Positions 1-11,987 of a stretch of 64,000 nt of DNA are shown piece after piece (within the stretch, counting starts at the first letter, position 1; each line of letters opens with the position of its first letter). This stretch comes from Nilaparvata lugens (Eukaryota > Arthropoda > Insecta > Hemiptera > Delphacidae): NCBI RefSeq assembly GCF_014356525.2, contig NC_052508.1, positions 61,011,800 through 61,075,799 of the forward strand. Reading direction: 5' to 3'. The notes beneath the pieces are model-generated. The model did not search any database, had not been told where the DNA came from, and saw only the letters and a program-made list of their open reading frames with translations. A program made the position numbers and the translations under genes.

Positions 1-554
1 AAAGCAATATACAATAAAACAAATAACATGAAATAAAATTCCTTATTTACACATTGTTTTACAAGTTAATTGTATCAAATAAATATTGTCACATATAAAT
101 AATGAAAATACTACGGTATTGTTAATTCTAAATAGGGTCTTTGTTTAAGAGACATGACAACCATGGTGTTTAGAATGGAAAGAAATTATTTAATTCAATT
201 CATTCACAACACAAAAAAATACGTTGAGAAAAAACAATAATATATACAATAAAACAAATAAAATTAGTTTTAACTCACTCTGTATTGTATCGAAACGTAT
301 CATTATAGCACAACACTTGTTAGATCAACCTCTATTCATAGCCCGAATATCAAAAATGTTCAACAATTAAAATCTCTCAAAGTCTTTCAGGAATGATAGT
401 ACTTGACGAGAGGAACAATAATATGTCATCACATTGGCCAAATTCACTCATATTCTTGAGTTATATTTGAAGATGTGTGATTCTTCTGATCTGTTTCAGT
501 GAATAGCTTAAACTGAGATAATATTTTTACAAGTGTTCATATTCCTTTTTTTAG
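1..554. other. Intron/upstream sequence of DNAI2-like gene
   Basis: AT-rich sequence before the first visible DNAI2 exon, ending in the polypyrimidine tract and acceptor at 541-554. No coding signal or recognised repeat. Confidence 0.5.
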
Positions 555-763
555 GTAGGAACTGAAAATGGTTTAGTGATATCGGGCAATAGGAAAGGCA
601 AAACTCCTCAAGAGAAGCTGGGTGCCCAGTACAAATGTCACCACGGACCAGTGATGTCACTTCAGCGCAGTCCTGCCTTTGTCAAAAACTTTTTGACTGT
701 TGGTGATTGGACTGCTCGAATCTGGTCTGAAGATTGCAAAGAATCATCCATCATCTGGACTAG
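555..763 (+). CDS. DNAI2: DNAI2-like exon a (WD40 blades)
   Basis: Preceded by TTTTTTTAG and followed by GTGACC. It encodes [14 protein letters not shown] through SIIWT, including [12 protein letters not shown], a WD-type repeat end that is nearly identical in animal DNAI2. The exon is 209 nt and ends in phase 2. Confidence 0.9.
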
Positions 764-3700
764 GTGACCAACAACTCTAGTGATATCAACTAGAATTTTT
801 ATAACATTTTATTAAAATGTAGTTTACTTCTGTTTACAAACAATATTATTCATTTAGCGAACAGTACTGAATTAAATTGAATTGAAAAATCGTTATTCAT
901 GATCATGTACAGGTACATCCGGAACTGCGTCAATGTAATACAAATAAACATAACATACTAGTAGTTCTGTGAAAAGTAGACCTCACACAGTTTTCTCATC
1001 CACAAGTATCTGGTGTCACCTGTTCATTGGCTTCTCCAGACATATGTATGCATGCAATGATATAGTCTGATTAATCCTATCTTCAGAGTAGATGATATCG
1101 GAGTATGGAGAAAATTCCTTTTCCTTTCATATTACCCTTAAAATGCAAAATTTCGAAAAACCCTCTGTATACAATATACATCGACGCGCAGTTAAAAAAG
1201 GAATATTCCTGCCAAATCTCATAGAATTCTATCAACGCGTTTGGCCGTAAATGCCTTACGTACATACAGACAGACGTAAGAAAATCCAAGTTAAAACATA
1301 GACCTCGGTCAAAAAAGTAGTAGAAATCAGTCTTAAACCTCCTATAGAATTAGCAAAAAGTAATAAACAACAGTCATAAACCTGTACTGTAGTGTGAGCT
1401 GTAAAATCTTATAAAGAGTACAGATACAATGATTTTAAATACCGTACTCCTTAATTTCTTTATATCCTCTATTGCCTGTAATTCTAAAGGCAGCATTGTG
1501 AAGTATTTCCTTCCCATGTAGTGCGTATTTTTCTTGAAAAATTCAACTAGTGTCTTTCCTTTATCCTCCCAAGTAGTTAATGTTCTTGAGGTACTGCACT
1601 CAATGATCTATAATTTATTAATTAATATGGAAATAATTACATAGCACCCTCTTTTCAAAACTTTTTTGTATAAATACACTCACATACAACACAACTAGTT
1701 ACGGCTTTTAAGCAATTTTCAATTTTTTAGCCTAGGCCTACATAAAAATATATATTTTCCCAGTTTGTCATGAAATTGATGTGAAGAGTGAACTTGTAGA
1801 AAAGGTCTATAAATGTGATTCTTACTTTTTATTGCTGCACTCAATCTTCATGCCAATAGCTCTCAATAAATTACAACAGCATAATATTGTAGGATAAATT
1901 TTGTTAAAAAATAGCATGCTATATATGTGCCAAATTTGTTTGATAGAAAGAAATCAGTCTGTTTATTTCTAATCTTCATATACTGGATTTCTAATTTTCA
2001 GTTATCACAAATCGTTATTGACAGCCGGCTGTTGGAGTCCAGCAAGATATTCTGTGTTTTACATCACGAGAGAAGATGGCACTCTTGATGCTTGGGACAT
2101 TCTACAGAATCAACGCAGTCCCAATCTCAGTGTGAAGGTACAGAGATTTAAGAGCCGGTTTCCGAGCTCGGGATTTAGCTAAGTTTCTAGACTTTAAACA
2201 GCTGGAGTCAGAAAGTTGGCTTTCCAAAACGGGGCGTAGTCGTAGTTTTTCTGATAATATTTATTTTTTCATTTATTTTATTAGAAACGTTTTCCTTGAC
2301 GAAATGAAACATTCTAAATGATTCAAAATAGCTGAAACTTTACACTATTTTCTCTCTCTGTTATGTTGTGTTCAATTTTCTAGTTTTTCGAAATTTAATT
2401 TAAACGTGGACTGCGACTACGCCCCGTTTCGGAAAGCAAATTTTCTGACTCCAGCTGTTTATAGTCTAAAACTTGGCTAAATCCCGAGCTTGGAAACCGG
2501 CCCTTAATGAATCAATGTTTTTTCAAGTGTTAGTAGTTTATCATGACTCATGTCTCACGTCATTTCAATGATGCTTTTCCTATTTAACGCTTCATTTGTA
2601 TTGTTCTATATATGATACGATATTGCTAGAGCAATATTGCTCTTTAACATTGCTAGAACGATAATTGTTCTACCTAAATGCTCAAGGCATGCTTGAAAAT
2701 TTAAGTACAGGTACTTATAATAAATTATTCAAATACATATTTTGCATCAAGAAGAACGAAAAACATCAAGAAGTGTTGTAAAGTGAAGTGTAGGAATTAT
2801 TTTCGTTTATTCCAACTTCTTCTTATTGCATCACAGTTGTGTTGTGTGTGATGTTGTGGTACTTTTCCATAATTAAAAAACAAATTTTCAATTTCAATTT
2901 CAATTTTTCAATTTCAATTTATTAAAAACACACAAAACAAGACAAAACAAAATTACAAAGATTTACGAAACAAATAAAACACAATAAAATGTTACAAATA
3001 TAAAAAAACAATGGGCTTAGTGTTTGGGTGTGTTGGAGAAGAGAAAAAAAAAAGAGAGGAAGGCACCTAGCCAACTATGGTTTCCCATGTAATAGGCAGG
3101 CAAAGAAGAGAAGAGAAGTAATGAGGAAAAAAAGGAAGGGAGAAATGGGGGGAAGGAAGAAAACAGAGGAATAGGTACTCAAAATAAAGGTAAGCGAGTC
3201 CACTGAAAAAAGAAAAAAACTGATGAAAAAACAATGCTGGAGCAGAAATCTCGAGTCATATATCTAAATGGAAGAAGAAATTACTGTATGTCCAGTTTTT
3301 TATATCCAGTTTATTTTTCCACTGATCTTATTGTCCATGAGAAAGTGATTTGGAATGAGGTTTATTATTTTAGTACCTATGTAAATTAATTGCCTCCTTA
3401 TACATTCAATATCAGTGTTATAGATTACATATTTGTTAGCAGTGGCCCTTAGATTATAATAATTAAGAGTAGAGTTTATTGTGAGAGGAAAATCGGATCT
3501 ATATTTTATTAAGTACTCAATTACGGTTTTTATGTGTAATTGACGTATAGTCATGACCTCAAAATCACTAAAAACCATATCCGTTGGATAGAGCCTGGGT
3601 TTGCTTAATATAGTTTTAATTATCAGTTTTTGTGCTACAAATAATTCAGCAATATGACAGTTGAAACAGCCTCCCCAAACAACTATGCCATACTGCAAAA

Positions 3701-6700
3701 TTGACTCGACTAGAGCATGATACATCATTTTCAGGTGGTTCTTATTAAGAAATCTGTTAACTTGATAAAATTTAAAAGATAAATATCTAATTTTTCTACA
3801 TATGTATTTAATATGAACATCCCATTTAAGGTTTCCATCAATTATAATTCCCAAATACTTAGTATTATTGACTTTTTTAATGGTGGGACAATCACAATTA
3901 CCCAAGTTTAAATTGCACTGAGAATGGAGTCTCAAATCTTGATTCTCGTTAGGCTGTCCTACTCTATTTGCAGAGAAAGTTATGTAATTAGTTTTTTCAA
4001 TATTTAAACTTAAGGTATTCTTATCTAACCACTTCTTAATTAAAAGCATATTATTTTCAGCTATGGTATGAACTTCGTTCCATGAATTACCGTTAAAAAT
4101 AGCTGCAGTATCATCTGCAAAGGATATCACAGTTGAGTTTAGAAGTCTTAAATTTAAAAAGTCATTTACATAGAGTATGAAAAGGATGGGAGAAAGTACA
4201 GTACCTTGAGGAAGACCATAAGAAGTTAAGTTAGTTACACTAGATTGATCATTTATGGTTAGGGACTGGGTTCTATTACTCAAATAGCTTTTGAACATTT
4301 TAAGCGAGACTCCTCTGAAACCATAGGACTCCAGTTTATTGAACAAAGTATTATGAGGTATTGTATCAAAAGCTTTGCGTATATCCAGGAAGACCGCAAT
4401 AGTTTTTTTATTGGAGTTTATTTTATCAGATAAAGTATTGATGAATATTATTAGAGCGTCAGATGTACTTTTACCATTTTGGAAACCGAATTGGTTCTTG
4501 TTGATTATTTTGTTAAGATTCAAGAAAGAAACAACTCTTGACTTTATTAGTTTCTCCATTATTTTAGCAAGGTTGCTGATAAGACTAATCGGTCTATAAT
4601 TTCAGGGATTAGTCGGGTCACCTTGTTTGAATAGAGGTTTTATTTTGGCTGATTTGAGGTGCTCGGGAAAATATCCCTCCTCAAAGCATCTATTAAAAAT
4701 GAAAGCGAGAGGTTGAGATATAAAATTGGCTATTTTCTTGAGCGTAATATTACCTTGAAATCACTTTTATGTGGCTGACAATTTCAATTTTATGTTCTTA
4801 TTGCTTTTCATATTTCAAATAATATTCATCATTTTTGGAGCAGCTTGCTCAATTCCTATAAAACTATACTCCTAATATCTTCATACAATTATTCCTTCTT
4901 CTACACTAATCTTATATTATTTCTACACTAATAGGTTTAGGCTGTTACTTCTACTTCAGTGTTAACTAACTGAACTAAATTTTAATCAACAGTGTTAACA
5001 AACTCACTATTAACCAAAGTTTTGCATTTATAAAAATTAGATTTGCCTTGGTGACTCCTATTATATGATTTTGTGACTCCCAATTGACTGTGAAACTACG
5101 TAGTTTATTGCTTTCTATTCCAAATAATATATTTAGTTATTTTATTCTATTATTGATTCAATGATTAACAATTATTTATTTAAATAATTTGGTGGAGGAT
5201 CATCAGATTTAACAGAGAATCAAATAGTTTTGGAACAACTTGCTTGATTCCTATACACAACTAATTAATGATATTTCTCCTCTAATGTTACTCACTAAAC
5301 TAATTCGTCGCTATCTAACTCGCACATGTCTTCAAAAAATGTGCATCCACTATCCAAATATATTTCATTCAACTTTGGTTTCTTATTTTAATTGGTACCG
5401 GTACTTTGTAACAATAATTAGCATGTGAAATATTTATTCTATGTTTGGCTTTGAAGCATCTACATTTAAAAATCTACTTGTAAAAATAATTAAGGACTGA
5501 ACATTTTGTGAAGTGAACAACTACAAGACAACCTATTTCGTACTATGTGTAACCTTATCTAAACTTGGGAGAGGAATAGCACAAGGTCACCTTATTTTTT
5601 CTTTCCCTGAAGAATCAATAGAGATTTTCTGAAATTTTCTGTATTTGTGAGCAGGTTTGTGATGAACCACTGAGATGCCTTCGCTGTCACGAGAGTGGCC
5701 AACTGGTGGCGGTTGGCAATGATAAGGGAACATCTTTTCTAGTCGAGTTCTCTGAAAACTTTATAACTACTGCCAAAAATGACAAACCCATGCTAACAGC
5801 GGTGAGTATTCGAGTCTTCAACCAAATATATTAGTGATTATTCAACTTACAACACATATTTCCTTTGAAAATTCCAAAATATTATTTCACATATTCATCC
5901 ATATCAATAAAAATATAAATCTGAGTACGGTAACCTTTTAAATTGTTTTTTCACGACATGTTTCGGCTACTAATGCCATTTTCAAGTCCATTTTTATTGA
6001 TATTAAAAGTAGCCCTAAAGAAAAAATACAATAAAATGGTGAATCCTTATTATTATGATTTTCTATTTTTCCTCACACAATATTAAAATAAAGTTATGAC
6101 TGCCGAGTGAAACCCTAAAGCGCCTTTGAGCTGAATTTGAAATTTATTATTATCATTTGAATGTTTATGCTGCAATCATTATCATAATATAAATATTTTT
6201 TTCATATCTACTTTCGATTCCAAGCTATGTTTAAGTATAATAATTTCCTTAATCCAAACCAGTGTATTTTAACTGTCTGATTTAGTTCTACTCCTCCCTG
6301 CACATGGACAAATCATCCACGCAGGGAGTAAATTCTTAATATTATTGTTTCTTTATTATTTTGTAAATATGTTTTTTTGATGAATAAATTTGAATTTGAC
6401 TTAGGTATAAATTTAAACTTTATTACTCATGCTATAAGGTCTGTTTAAACCTTACATTACAGCATTGATGTTACTGCAGCATTGAAGCAACTCTTATGGA
6501 TTAAAATCTAGATAGAAAGATAAATGTATATTTATTCGCACTTTATAGCATTAAAAGTGATGTGGGTGAAGTTGAGGCAATTAGGTTTGCTGCAACATTT
6601 TACAGAATCCAGAGAGCATTCGTGATCTAATTGTGTGTGTGTGTGTGAGAGAGAGAGAGAGTGAGTGAGAGCAAAAAAGAGAGCGTAGGTCTTTTTGATA

Positions 6701-7955
6701 GAACCAGAATGAAAACAACTGCTGGTACTTGAACTACCTCTACTTCAAAACATACTGTTACTTTATAAGATAAGTCATGAGCCTGCTACTCCCGTTGTTG
6801 TAAGGGTGACCACTTCAAGACCCGAACTCCTCTAAATACCATCTTTTATTAGTGTGAGAATCCCTTCCCGGTGGTTTGGAATCTACCTGAAGTTGAAGGT
6901 TCACTCACCTCTCATCATCAGTTTCATTACAAGCCTGAAGCTCATGTGTGCATCAACCTCAGCACAAATGATTGACAAATGTTATTTTTTACTATTGTAT
7001 TTCTATGTAACTTTAAAGTTAGTGAAAAACCACTCACATTTTTTGGTGTGGCGACGACCGTTTCGTGCTGGTGTTAACATGCTATTTTTTAAGTTGTTTT
7101 CCAAGATGTAACACTTTATAATATAATAACTTTTCTGTAGTCTAGATACTGTGTTGTAAGTTGATATTAAGAAAAAAAACTTTTGATGTGAAATGTGGTA
7201 TGCATTTCACTCCTGAGGCTTCATCAGCCTGTTTTTAATACATTTTTAAATATTTGCGTAGAAAAACAGTGTTTAGCTTCCATACTACAACAAAATGATA
7301 TTCTATATTTACAATATATAAAATCACTTCCCTTGTATGGGCTACTTTATTAAAATTATCGAAAACAATATAAAAACATGAAGTACCCTTTTATTTAAAA
7401 CTTCAAAACATTCCAAAACAGCATCAGTAAAAACACATATTTTTAAATGTTTCAAAGTTTTAAATAAAAGGGTACTCCATGTTTTTATATTGTTTTTATT
7501 AATCTTTACAATATATTTTTTTACATGTGTTCATAACTTTTTACTTCGAAGAACAGTACCTGAAATTGAAAATAAGCTTGCTCCATCTCCTTTTAAATTA
7601 GCATGCATGAAATTGCAATTATTAGTTTTTCTATGTACAGTGAATAATTACCGGAGTATTGATAACAACATGATAAATAAAAGTATGGTTATTTTTTCAA
7701 AATTTGGCTTCAAATCAGAGCTTAAATTTGTTTTTGTTTTCAATTAATGACGGATACAAAATTTAATGTGTTTAACAGATGTTTGAAAGAGAGAGTAGAA
7801 GAGAGAAGATAATAGAAGGTAAAATGAGAGAGGTTCGTCTGAGAGGAAAGGTGCAGAGAGTTAGTGAGGTGAAGGAAGTCAAGACAAACATCATTTCTGC
7901 TGCTGATTTGATGCTCGAAGCGGCTGAGAAGGATTTCAATGACCTATTACTTGAG
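555..7955 (+). CDS. DNAI2: Axonemal dynein intermediate chain 2-like, partial gene (4 exons)
   Basis: Visible coding exons are 555-763, 2002-2137, 5655-5801 and 7779-7955. Each has AG/GT borders and the phases join without a break (exon 1 leaves AG, which is completed by T of exon 2; the later joins are phase 0). The product matches the WD40 part of outer-arm dynein intermediate chain DNAI2. Seen are [21 protein letters not shown], the DGTLDAWD blade and the tail start [11 protein letters not shown], which corresponds to human MFERETKREKI. The family anchors outer dynein arms to doublet microtubules; in insects it should act in sperm flagella and sensory cilia. The N-terminal half lies before the window. 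Exon 4 ends at a GTAGGA donor, so at least one more acidic C-terminal exon is expected, but I could not find it before cullin-1. Introns hold LINEs and MITEs. Confidence 0.9.
764..2001. other. Intron of DNAI2-like gene
   Basis: AT-rich and noncoding. Nothing recognised apart from the splice borders; the small ORF on the minus strand at 1083-1289 has no family signature. Confidence 0.5.
2002..2137 (+). CDS. DNAI2: DNAI2-like exon b (WD40 blade)
   Basis: Acceptor CTAATTTTCAG, donor AAG|GTACAG. It encodes [19 protein letters not shown] and [12 protein letters not shown], matching the WSP...DGTLD.WD blade of DNAI2. A TTAA-flanked MITE begins 14 bp after the exon end. Confidence 0.9.
2152..2503. 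mobile_element. TTAA-flanked MITE with about 110-bp inverted repeats
   Basis: Flanked by TTAA (2148-2151 and 2504-2507). The left end GAGCCGGTTTCCGAGCTCGG matches the reverse complement of the right end ...CCGAGCTTGGAAACCGGCCC, and the match continues through AAACAGCTGGAGTCAGAAA and ACGGGGCGTAGTCG. No ORF. TTAA targets are typical of piggyBac-type elements, so a non-autonomous relative is likely. A second copy lies at 36477-37066. Confidence 0.8.
2886..4757 (-). mobile_element. 5'-truncated non-LTR retrotransposon (CR1/Jockey-like)
   Basis: The minus strand carries the reverse transcriptase part of a LINE, then a 3' UTR, then a low-complexity tail of TTGAAA units at about 2886-2930, which is a usual LINE 3' terminus. 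The 3' UTR motif around 3066-3095 (minus: GAAACCATAGTTGGCTAGG) recurs at about 26030 and 26210. The 5' end stops abruptly near 4757, so the endonuclease domain is missing. Confidence 0.85.
3300..4757 (-). pseudogene. LINE reverse transcriptase, one in-frame stop
   Basis: A long ORF (3300-4559) has RT motifs in order: [54 protein letters not shown] with the catalytic DD pair, then the thumb and a C-terminal region ending [19 protein letters not shown]. The frame continues upstream through [14 protein letters not shown], a TGA stop at about 4599-4601, and [19 protein letters not shown] single stop in an otherwise clean RT suggests a fairly young 5'-truncated insertion. It is the best preserved RT in the window. 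The clade call (CR1/Jockey-like) is by motif style only. Confidence 0.85.
4758..5654. other. Intron of DNAI2-like gene with repeat fragments
   Basis: AT-rich and noncoding. The block at about 5490-5620 (AATTAAGGACTGAA...CACAAGGTCACCTTATTTTT) recurs at 16005-16120, so it is a dispersed repeat. Nothing else recognised. Confidence 0.45.
5655..5801 (+). CDS. DNAI2: DNAI2-like exon c (last WD40 blade)
   Basis: Acceptor TGAGCAG, donor G|GTGAGT; 49 codons in phase 0. It encodes [20 protein letters not shown] and [13 protein letters not shown], the conserved blade that begins VCDE in the family. Confidence 0.9.
5895..6010 (-). repeat. Foldback-type repeat with CGAAAC core (partial)
   Basis: On the minus strand the core reads ACTTGAAAATGGC, then GTAGCCGAAACATGTCGTG. 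It is flanked by a short inverted pair, ATATCAATAAAAATA and TTTTTATTGATAT. The same core appears in foldbacks at about 24.98 kb and 33.6 kb. Confidence 0.55.
6634..6672. repeat. GT/GA dinucleotide microsatellite
   Basis: TGTGTGTGTGTG runs directly into GAGAGAGAGAGAG and then TGAGTGAGAG, inside a DNAI2 intron. Confidence 0.8.
7362..7497. mobile_element. Foldback element, AAGTACCCTTTTATTT arms
   Basis: The left arm AACAATATAAAAACATGAAG, followed by TACCCTTTTATTTAAAACTT, pairs with the right arm AAGTTTTAAATAAAAGGGTA, followed by CTCCATGTTTTTATATTGTT. The loop is about 50 bp and noncoding. The GGGTACT...AAAA end style is shared with foldbacks at 24.93, 33.57 and 12.5 kb. Confidence 0.7.
7779..7955 (+). 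CDS. DNAI2: DNAI2-like exon d (start of C-terminal tail)
   Basis: Acceptor TGTTTAACAG, donor GAG|GTAGGA; 59 codons in phase 0. It begins [20 protein letters not shown], the highly charged helical tail that follows the propeller in DNAI2. The internal Met is not a start, since the exon joins upstream in frame. Confidence 0.88.
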
Positions 7956-8277
7956 GTAGGAAAACGTATTATAATATTTCAACAGATCTAATATTGGAAC
8001 TCTTGGAATTTCTAACTCTAAATTCCATTAGTTTCTAATAGAAACTCTTGGAATTTCACTGGAAATGGACTATGTCCTATATTTCAATTTATATTGATCT
8101 GGTGGTGAAAAAGTATAGGCCTAGATCAATTTGTTGGAGACTGGATAAACATTTTTACCGTGTGATCAATGTAAAACACCTTAAAATGAAAATATTAGTC
8201 CAGGAAAGTTCATGATCATGCTTGAAAATCTTGTTGAAGTGTCATTGGATAGAGGAAATGTAAGTTTATCCCTTACA

Positions 8278-8790
8278 AGAATAAGAATAATTTTATTCCT
8301 TCAATGCACAAACAATGATATCGGAAACGTCAATTTGATAATAATACTACTGTAGGCTACATAACTTTAATTTAGTTTCAATCTCACAATAGTAGAATGT
8401 ACATAATATAATAATTTATCTATACAAGGTATTATTGAATACAATAAAGAATATACATCAAACAGGATAAAGTCATATAACATAATAGAATATAGTCATT
8501 AAATGATAAAATAAAGAATACATCAATAACATAACAATAAAAATATCGAGAACACTTACCGTATATACTTGATGCTATATTTTTCCCTGCTTCAATTAAA
8601 ATAGTTGTCAACTGGTAGATTAAAGAAATCTGAAAGCGAGTACCATGGATTGTCTAATAGGAGGCGCTCTACTATATGTACTGCTTATAAATTTTACTTG
8701 GTATGTTCCTGGCAAGCATTGGCATTTTATTGAATAATTTCAATGATACGTGATCCGGGCTGGATGCTATCCTAGTCAATCTAGTATACG
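8278..8790 (-). mobile_element. Decayed LINE C-terminal/3' fragment
   Basis: The minus strand shows a degenerate LINE C-terminus: SLKLFNKMPMLARNIPSKI, then a stop, then in another frame ERLLLDNPWYSLSDFFN. A 3' UTR follows, ending with an AATAAAATTATTCTTATTC tail at 8278-8300. There is at least one frameshift. It lies just past the last DNAI2 exon seen, so it sits in the last intron or downstream flank. Confidence 0.6.
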
Positions 8791-9019
8791 TCTAGATTTG
8801 ATTTACGTCTAGTAAATCAGTCATCAATCATTTGAGTACGTCTTTGATTTGTTCCTTGTGTTATGACTGTGGCTATTACGCAGCTATATGAGCCTAACTT
8901 CTGTTCTACAGACGACAGTCTTATTAAACGGTCCTTCTCTTTCTGTTACCGAAATTGTCATTTCAACAGATTTCATGTAGATACTTTGTGCGTGTGATTC
9001 AGGTTTGTAGGTACTTCAA

Positions 9020-9530
9020 AAATCTCAAAAGAAGAAAAATCTATTCACCTCAAAAAACATAAGTCTCGACGTAAGAAAAAACATGTTGAAAACGTATGTA
9101 TGGAGTACTGCAACATATGGAAGTGAGGCGTGGACAATGGGGGTGAGAGAGGAAAGAAGATTGGCTGCATTCGAGGCATGGTGCTACAGAAGAATGATGA
9201 AGATCAGTTGGAGAGATATGATTACAAATGAGCAAGTTTTTGAAAGAGTGGGAGAGAACCGGAACTTCTTGAAGTGGATCAAGCAAAGAAGAGCACAGCT
9301 GATTGGCCACATCATCAGACGTGACACTCTACTGACAAGGATAATGGAGGGAATGGTTGAGGGAAGGAATATGAGAGGAAGACCTAGGCTGGAGTATATG
9401 AAACAATTGCTACGGGATATGAGATGTGGATCATACTACGAGCTGAAGCGGAAAGCGGACGACAGAAAAGCATGGAGAGCTGCTGCCAACCAGCCCTACG
9501 GCTGTTAACCCAAGAGAGAGAGAACTACTA
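9020..9530 (+). mobile_element. RTE-like LINE C-terminal fragment
   Basis: An ORF of about 140 codons at 9083-9508 encodes the end of an RTE-type endonuclease-reverse transcriptase. Seen are KTYVWSTATYGSEAWTMG, the AFEAWCYRRMMKISW block, LIGHIIRRDTLL, the basic RGRPRLEYM block and the end NQPYGC. The polymerase core, with its catalytic Asp pair, is absent, so this is a 5'-truncated copy with no activity expected. It is not host coding sequence despite its good frame. Confidence 0.8.
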
Positions 9531-9531
9531 T

Positions 9532-9582
9532 CATAGAGAAAAGATAGCATCTTTTGATAGGAAGATGCTATCTTTTTCTATG
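9532..9582. mobile_element. 51-bp minimal family-A MITE (palindrome)
   Basis: CATAGAGAAAAGATAGCATC pairs with GATGCTATCTTTTTCTATG around a short centre. These are the outer ends of the family-A MITE (compare 28874-29136) with nearly all internal sequence removed. It lies immediately 3' of the RTE fragment. Confidence 0.65.
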
Positions 9583-11987
9583 TCACTATAGAGTCCTTTT
9601 CTGGATGGCTCCTGGGGAACCAATGCGTGATTTGCAATGACGTTTTAAAATTCATTTACAAATATGCAAATAGTTCCCTAATAATGTAAAATGCTATCGA
9701 ATGAATCATAATATTGAAAAGCGTAATTCTCCTCAAATTCCAGTTGTGATTGAAAAATCATGTGAAAACGCTTATTGCCTTGGGGTTCAAGTATTCTTTT
9801 TTGCTGAGGTGATACCCACATGAGCTCTAGGCTTGTGCGTGGGTGATGATATATTGATTTTATTCATTGATTGATTAAATTCAGTACATCAGATACTTCT
9901 TCAAAACTACTTTCAATAGTGGGCCTCGAACCTCTTCAGATAGCATGAAAATTGGGGAAGAAGCATACGAGGCGTTTTTCCAGTCGAGTCGACACGACAC
10001 GACAGAAAGCTCTCCGATTGGCGTATCGAGAACCAGTCAATCGGACAGCTTCCTGACCTGTCGTGCTGACTCGTCTGAGAAAACGCCCTTGTGTGTTTCA
10101 GCCCAAATATTCTTTTATAGTCTAATGCTTAATGATTCTGAATAAATGGATTTGATTTATCCAAAGTAAACGGTCAATAATCAAACTGTCATGAAATTAA
10201 TAGAACTAAATTTTCCATTTACCTAGAAGTAATGAGCTTGAGATTAACAAGCTGAATGAAATTGCACTTCAAGTAGTCTAGACCTAGAGTCTAGATAGAC
10301 AAAAAAGAAAGTATATGACTATATAAGATAAATAAGGAGAGGTCACTGGTGTAAAATAATTATACATTAGGTCGATTTTAAATTTTTATTTGTCCTTTCA
10401 TCAACTTTATATAAAAATTTTGTGATAGGGCTCTATAAGGTACTAAAATTAATAATTTGATAGACCTAGGATGAAGAGTGAATCAAGGCGGAGACTCTAT
10501 AATATATATTGTCGTCTTAACTAGCTCTAACCAGAAACTATATTTTTCAACACATTAAAAAATCTAATGTGCAGATGAACTAATCGATTTCAGATCAACT
10601 GCTGGGAAATCTCATCAAAAATTTACAATTTGATAGACCTAGTAAATCACTTAAATAATATCGATATTGAGGTAATCACATAAATTAAATAATGATCTAA
10701 ATTAAAATATGAAACATAAAAAAATAAACAATAATGTTAACAACCTTTGAAGATAACTATATCTAATGAGAATGCCTTCTCTTTTCCAACTGTTACGGCC
10801 ACAACACTTACAATGATGAACTTGGAATTTTCCTTCACAAACGTCGTGATCAGAAAGTTAGAAATGAAAAATCCACAAATAATTGAAGTGATCAACAGTT
10901 ATCAAGTACATAAATTGCATAACTAGTTGAGGAAATAACTGAACTTATGCTGATTTTGAATCTTATTGTCAACTATGATTATGTGAGAGGAGCATTGAAT
11001 TACGAATATAAAATTTTAAATATTCTGGATTACCAGCAATTTCTATTTATTCTATTTTACCAATGTAATTTATAATTTCGTGTTATAGATCACCAGCAAC
11101 ATGGTACTGTTAAATATACCTTATTACTTGTAGTAGCGCTAACAGTTACTGGTGAATTACACAAGCATTTAAAATGCTTTCAGTGTGGAAAAAAAACATT
11201 TATGAGTTTTCAATTTTCCCAACATTTCAAAGTCGTATAATAGATATAATTTTAGTGTATATCGGAGTGATGTCGGATATTTTCTCCATATACTTGAGAA
11301 ATACTAAGTACATCAATCAAGTATAGATGTCAATGAGAAGGACAAATAACTAATCATTATGGACGGATTTTATCCAAACAAATTTTGATTGGCTCGTGAG
11401 TTTTCTACAAGAATCAGCCAATGTTCTTTATTCAAAATATAGAGTCAAAAGGAACTATAAATATTCGGTCAACAAATTGAATGCTAAAGAAATAGATTCG
11501 TAGAATAAATCAGAAACTTATCTTTCATAAACTTTTAGATGAAAGAAAAGAAGATATTTATCTTTCAACTTACTACAACAAAATTTAGTTAGAAGAATCT
11601 GATTCATCAAAAGCAACAGTCTTATTATTGGTCACATAAGCGGTAGTGCCATTTTGTAAGTTGGAATATTTATTTTATCAATCTGTATTATTTTATGGCA
11701 AATAAATTAATTTGAATTTCTCTTATTTTAGGGAAAAAATCATCTAAATAAAGATTATTATTATTATTAGTTGATGATAAGTAATATTATTGAACAAAAC
11801 TTTTTCTAAAATATATTTTCATCTGATGTGACCCCTTCCAAATCAATAGTTTAAATGTAAGTTGCTTCAACTTGTAGAGCTTTGCCCAAAATCGCGATTA
11901 CTAACCCAATAACGATGTAAAATTTGGAAACCAAAAGAAAAGATCACTATGTTGCATATTCATACTTTTTCACTGTTAAATAAAACT
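9583..11987. other. AT-rich sequence, no gene recognised
   Basis: No supported gene. The small ORF at 9945-10145 contains a GC-rich dispersed motif (GACACGACACGACAGAAAGC) related to text at about 34125 and looks repeat-derived. The missing last DNAI2 exon may be hidden here, but no candidate has both a fitting phase and a recognisable sequence. Confidence 0.4.

Noticed and set aside
7194..7232. Minus-strand CTGATGA...GAAATGC spacing like a hammerhead ribozyme
   Set aside because: The core words are present, but the 12 bases between them do not make a convincing stem II and stem I is weak, so it was not called.
9945..10145. ORF considered as the missing DNAI2 last exon (EEAYEAFF...)
   Set aside because: No acceptor in the right phase, and the sequence contains a dispersed GACACGACACGAC motif.
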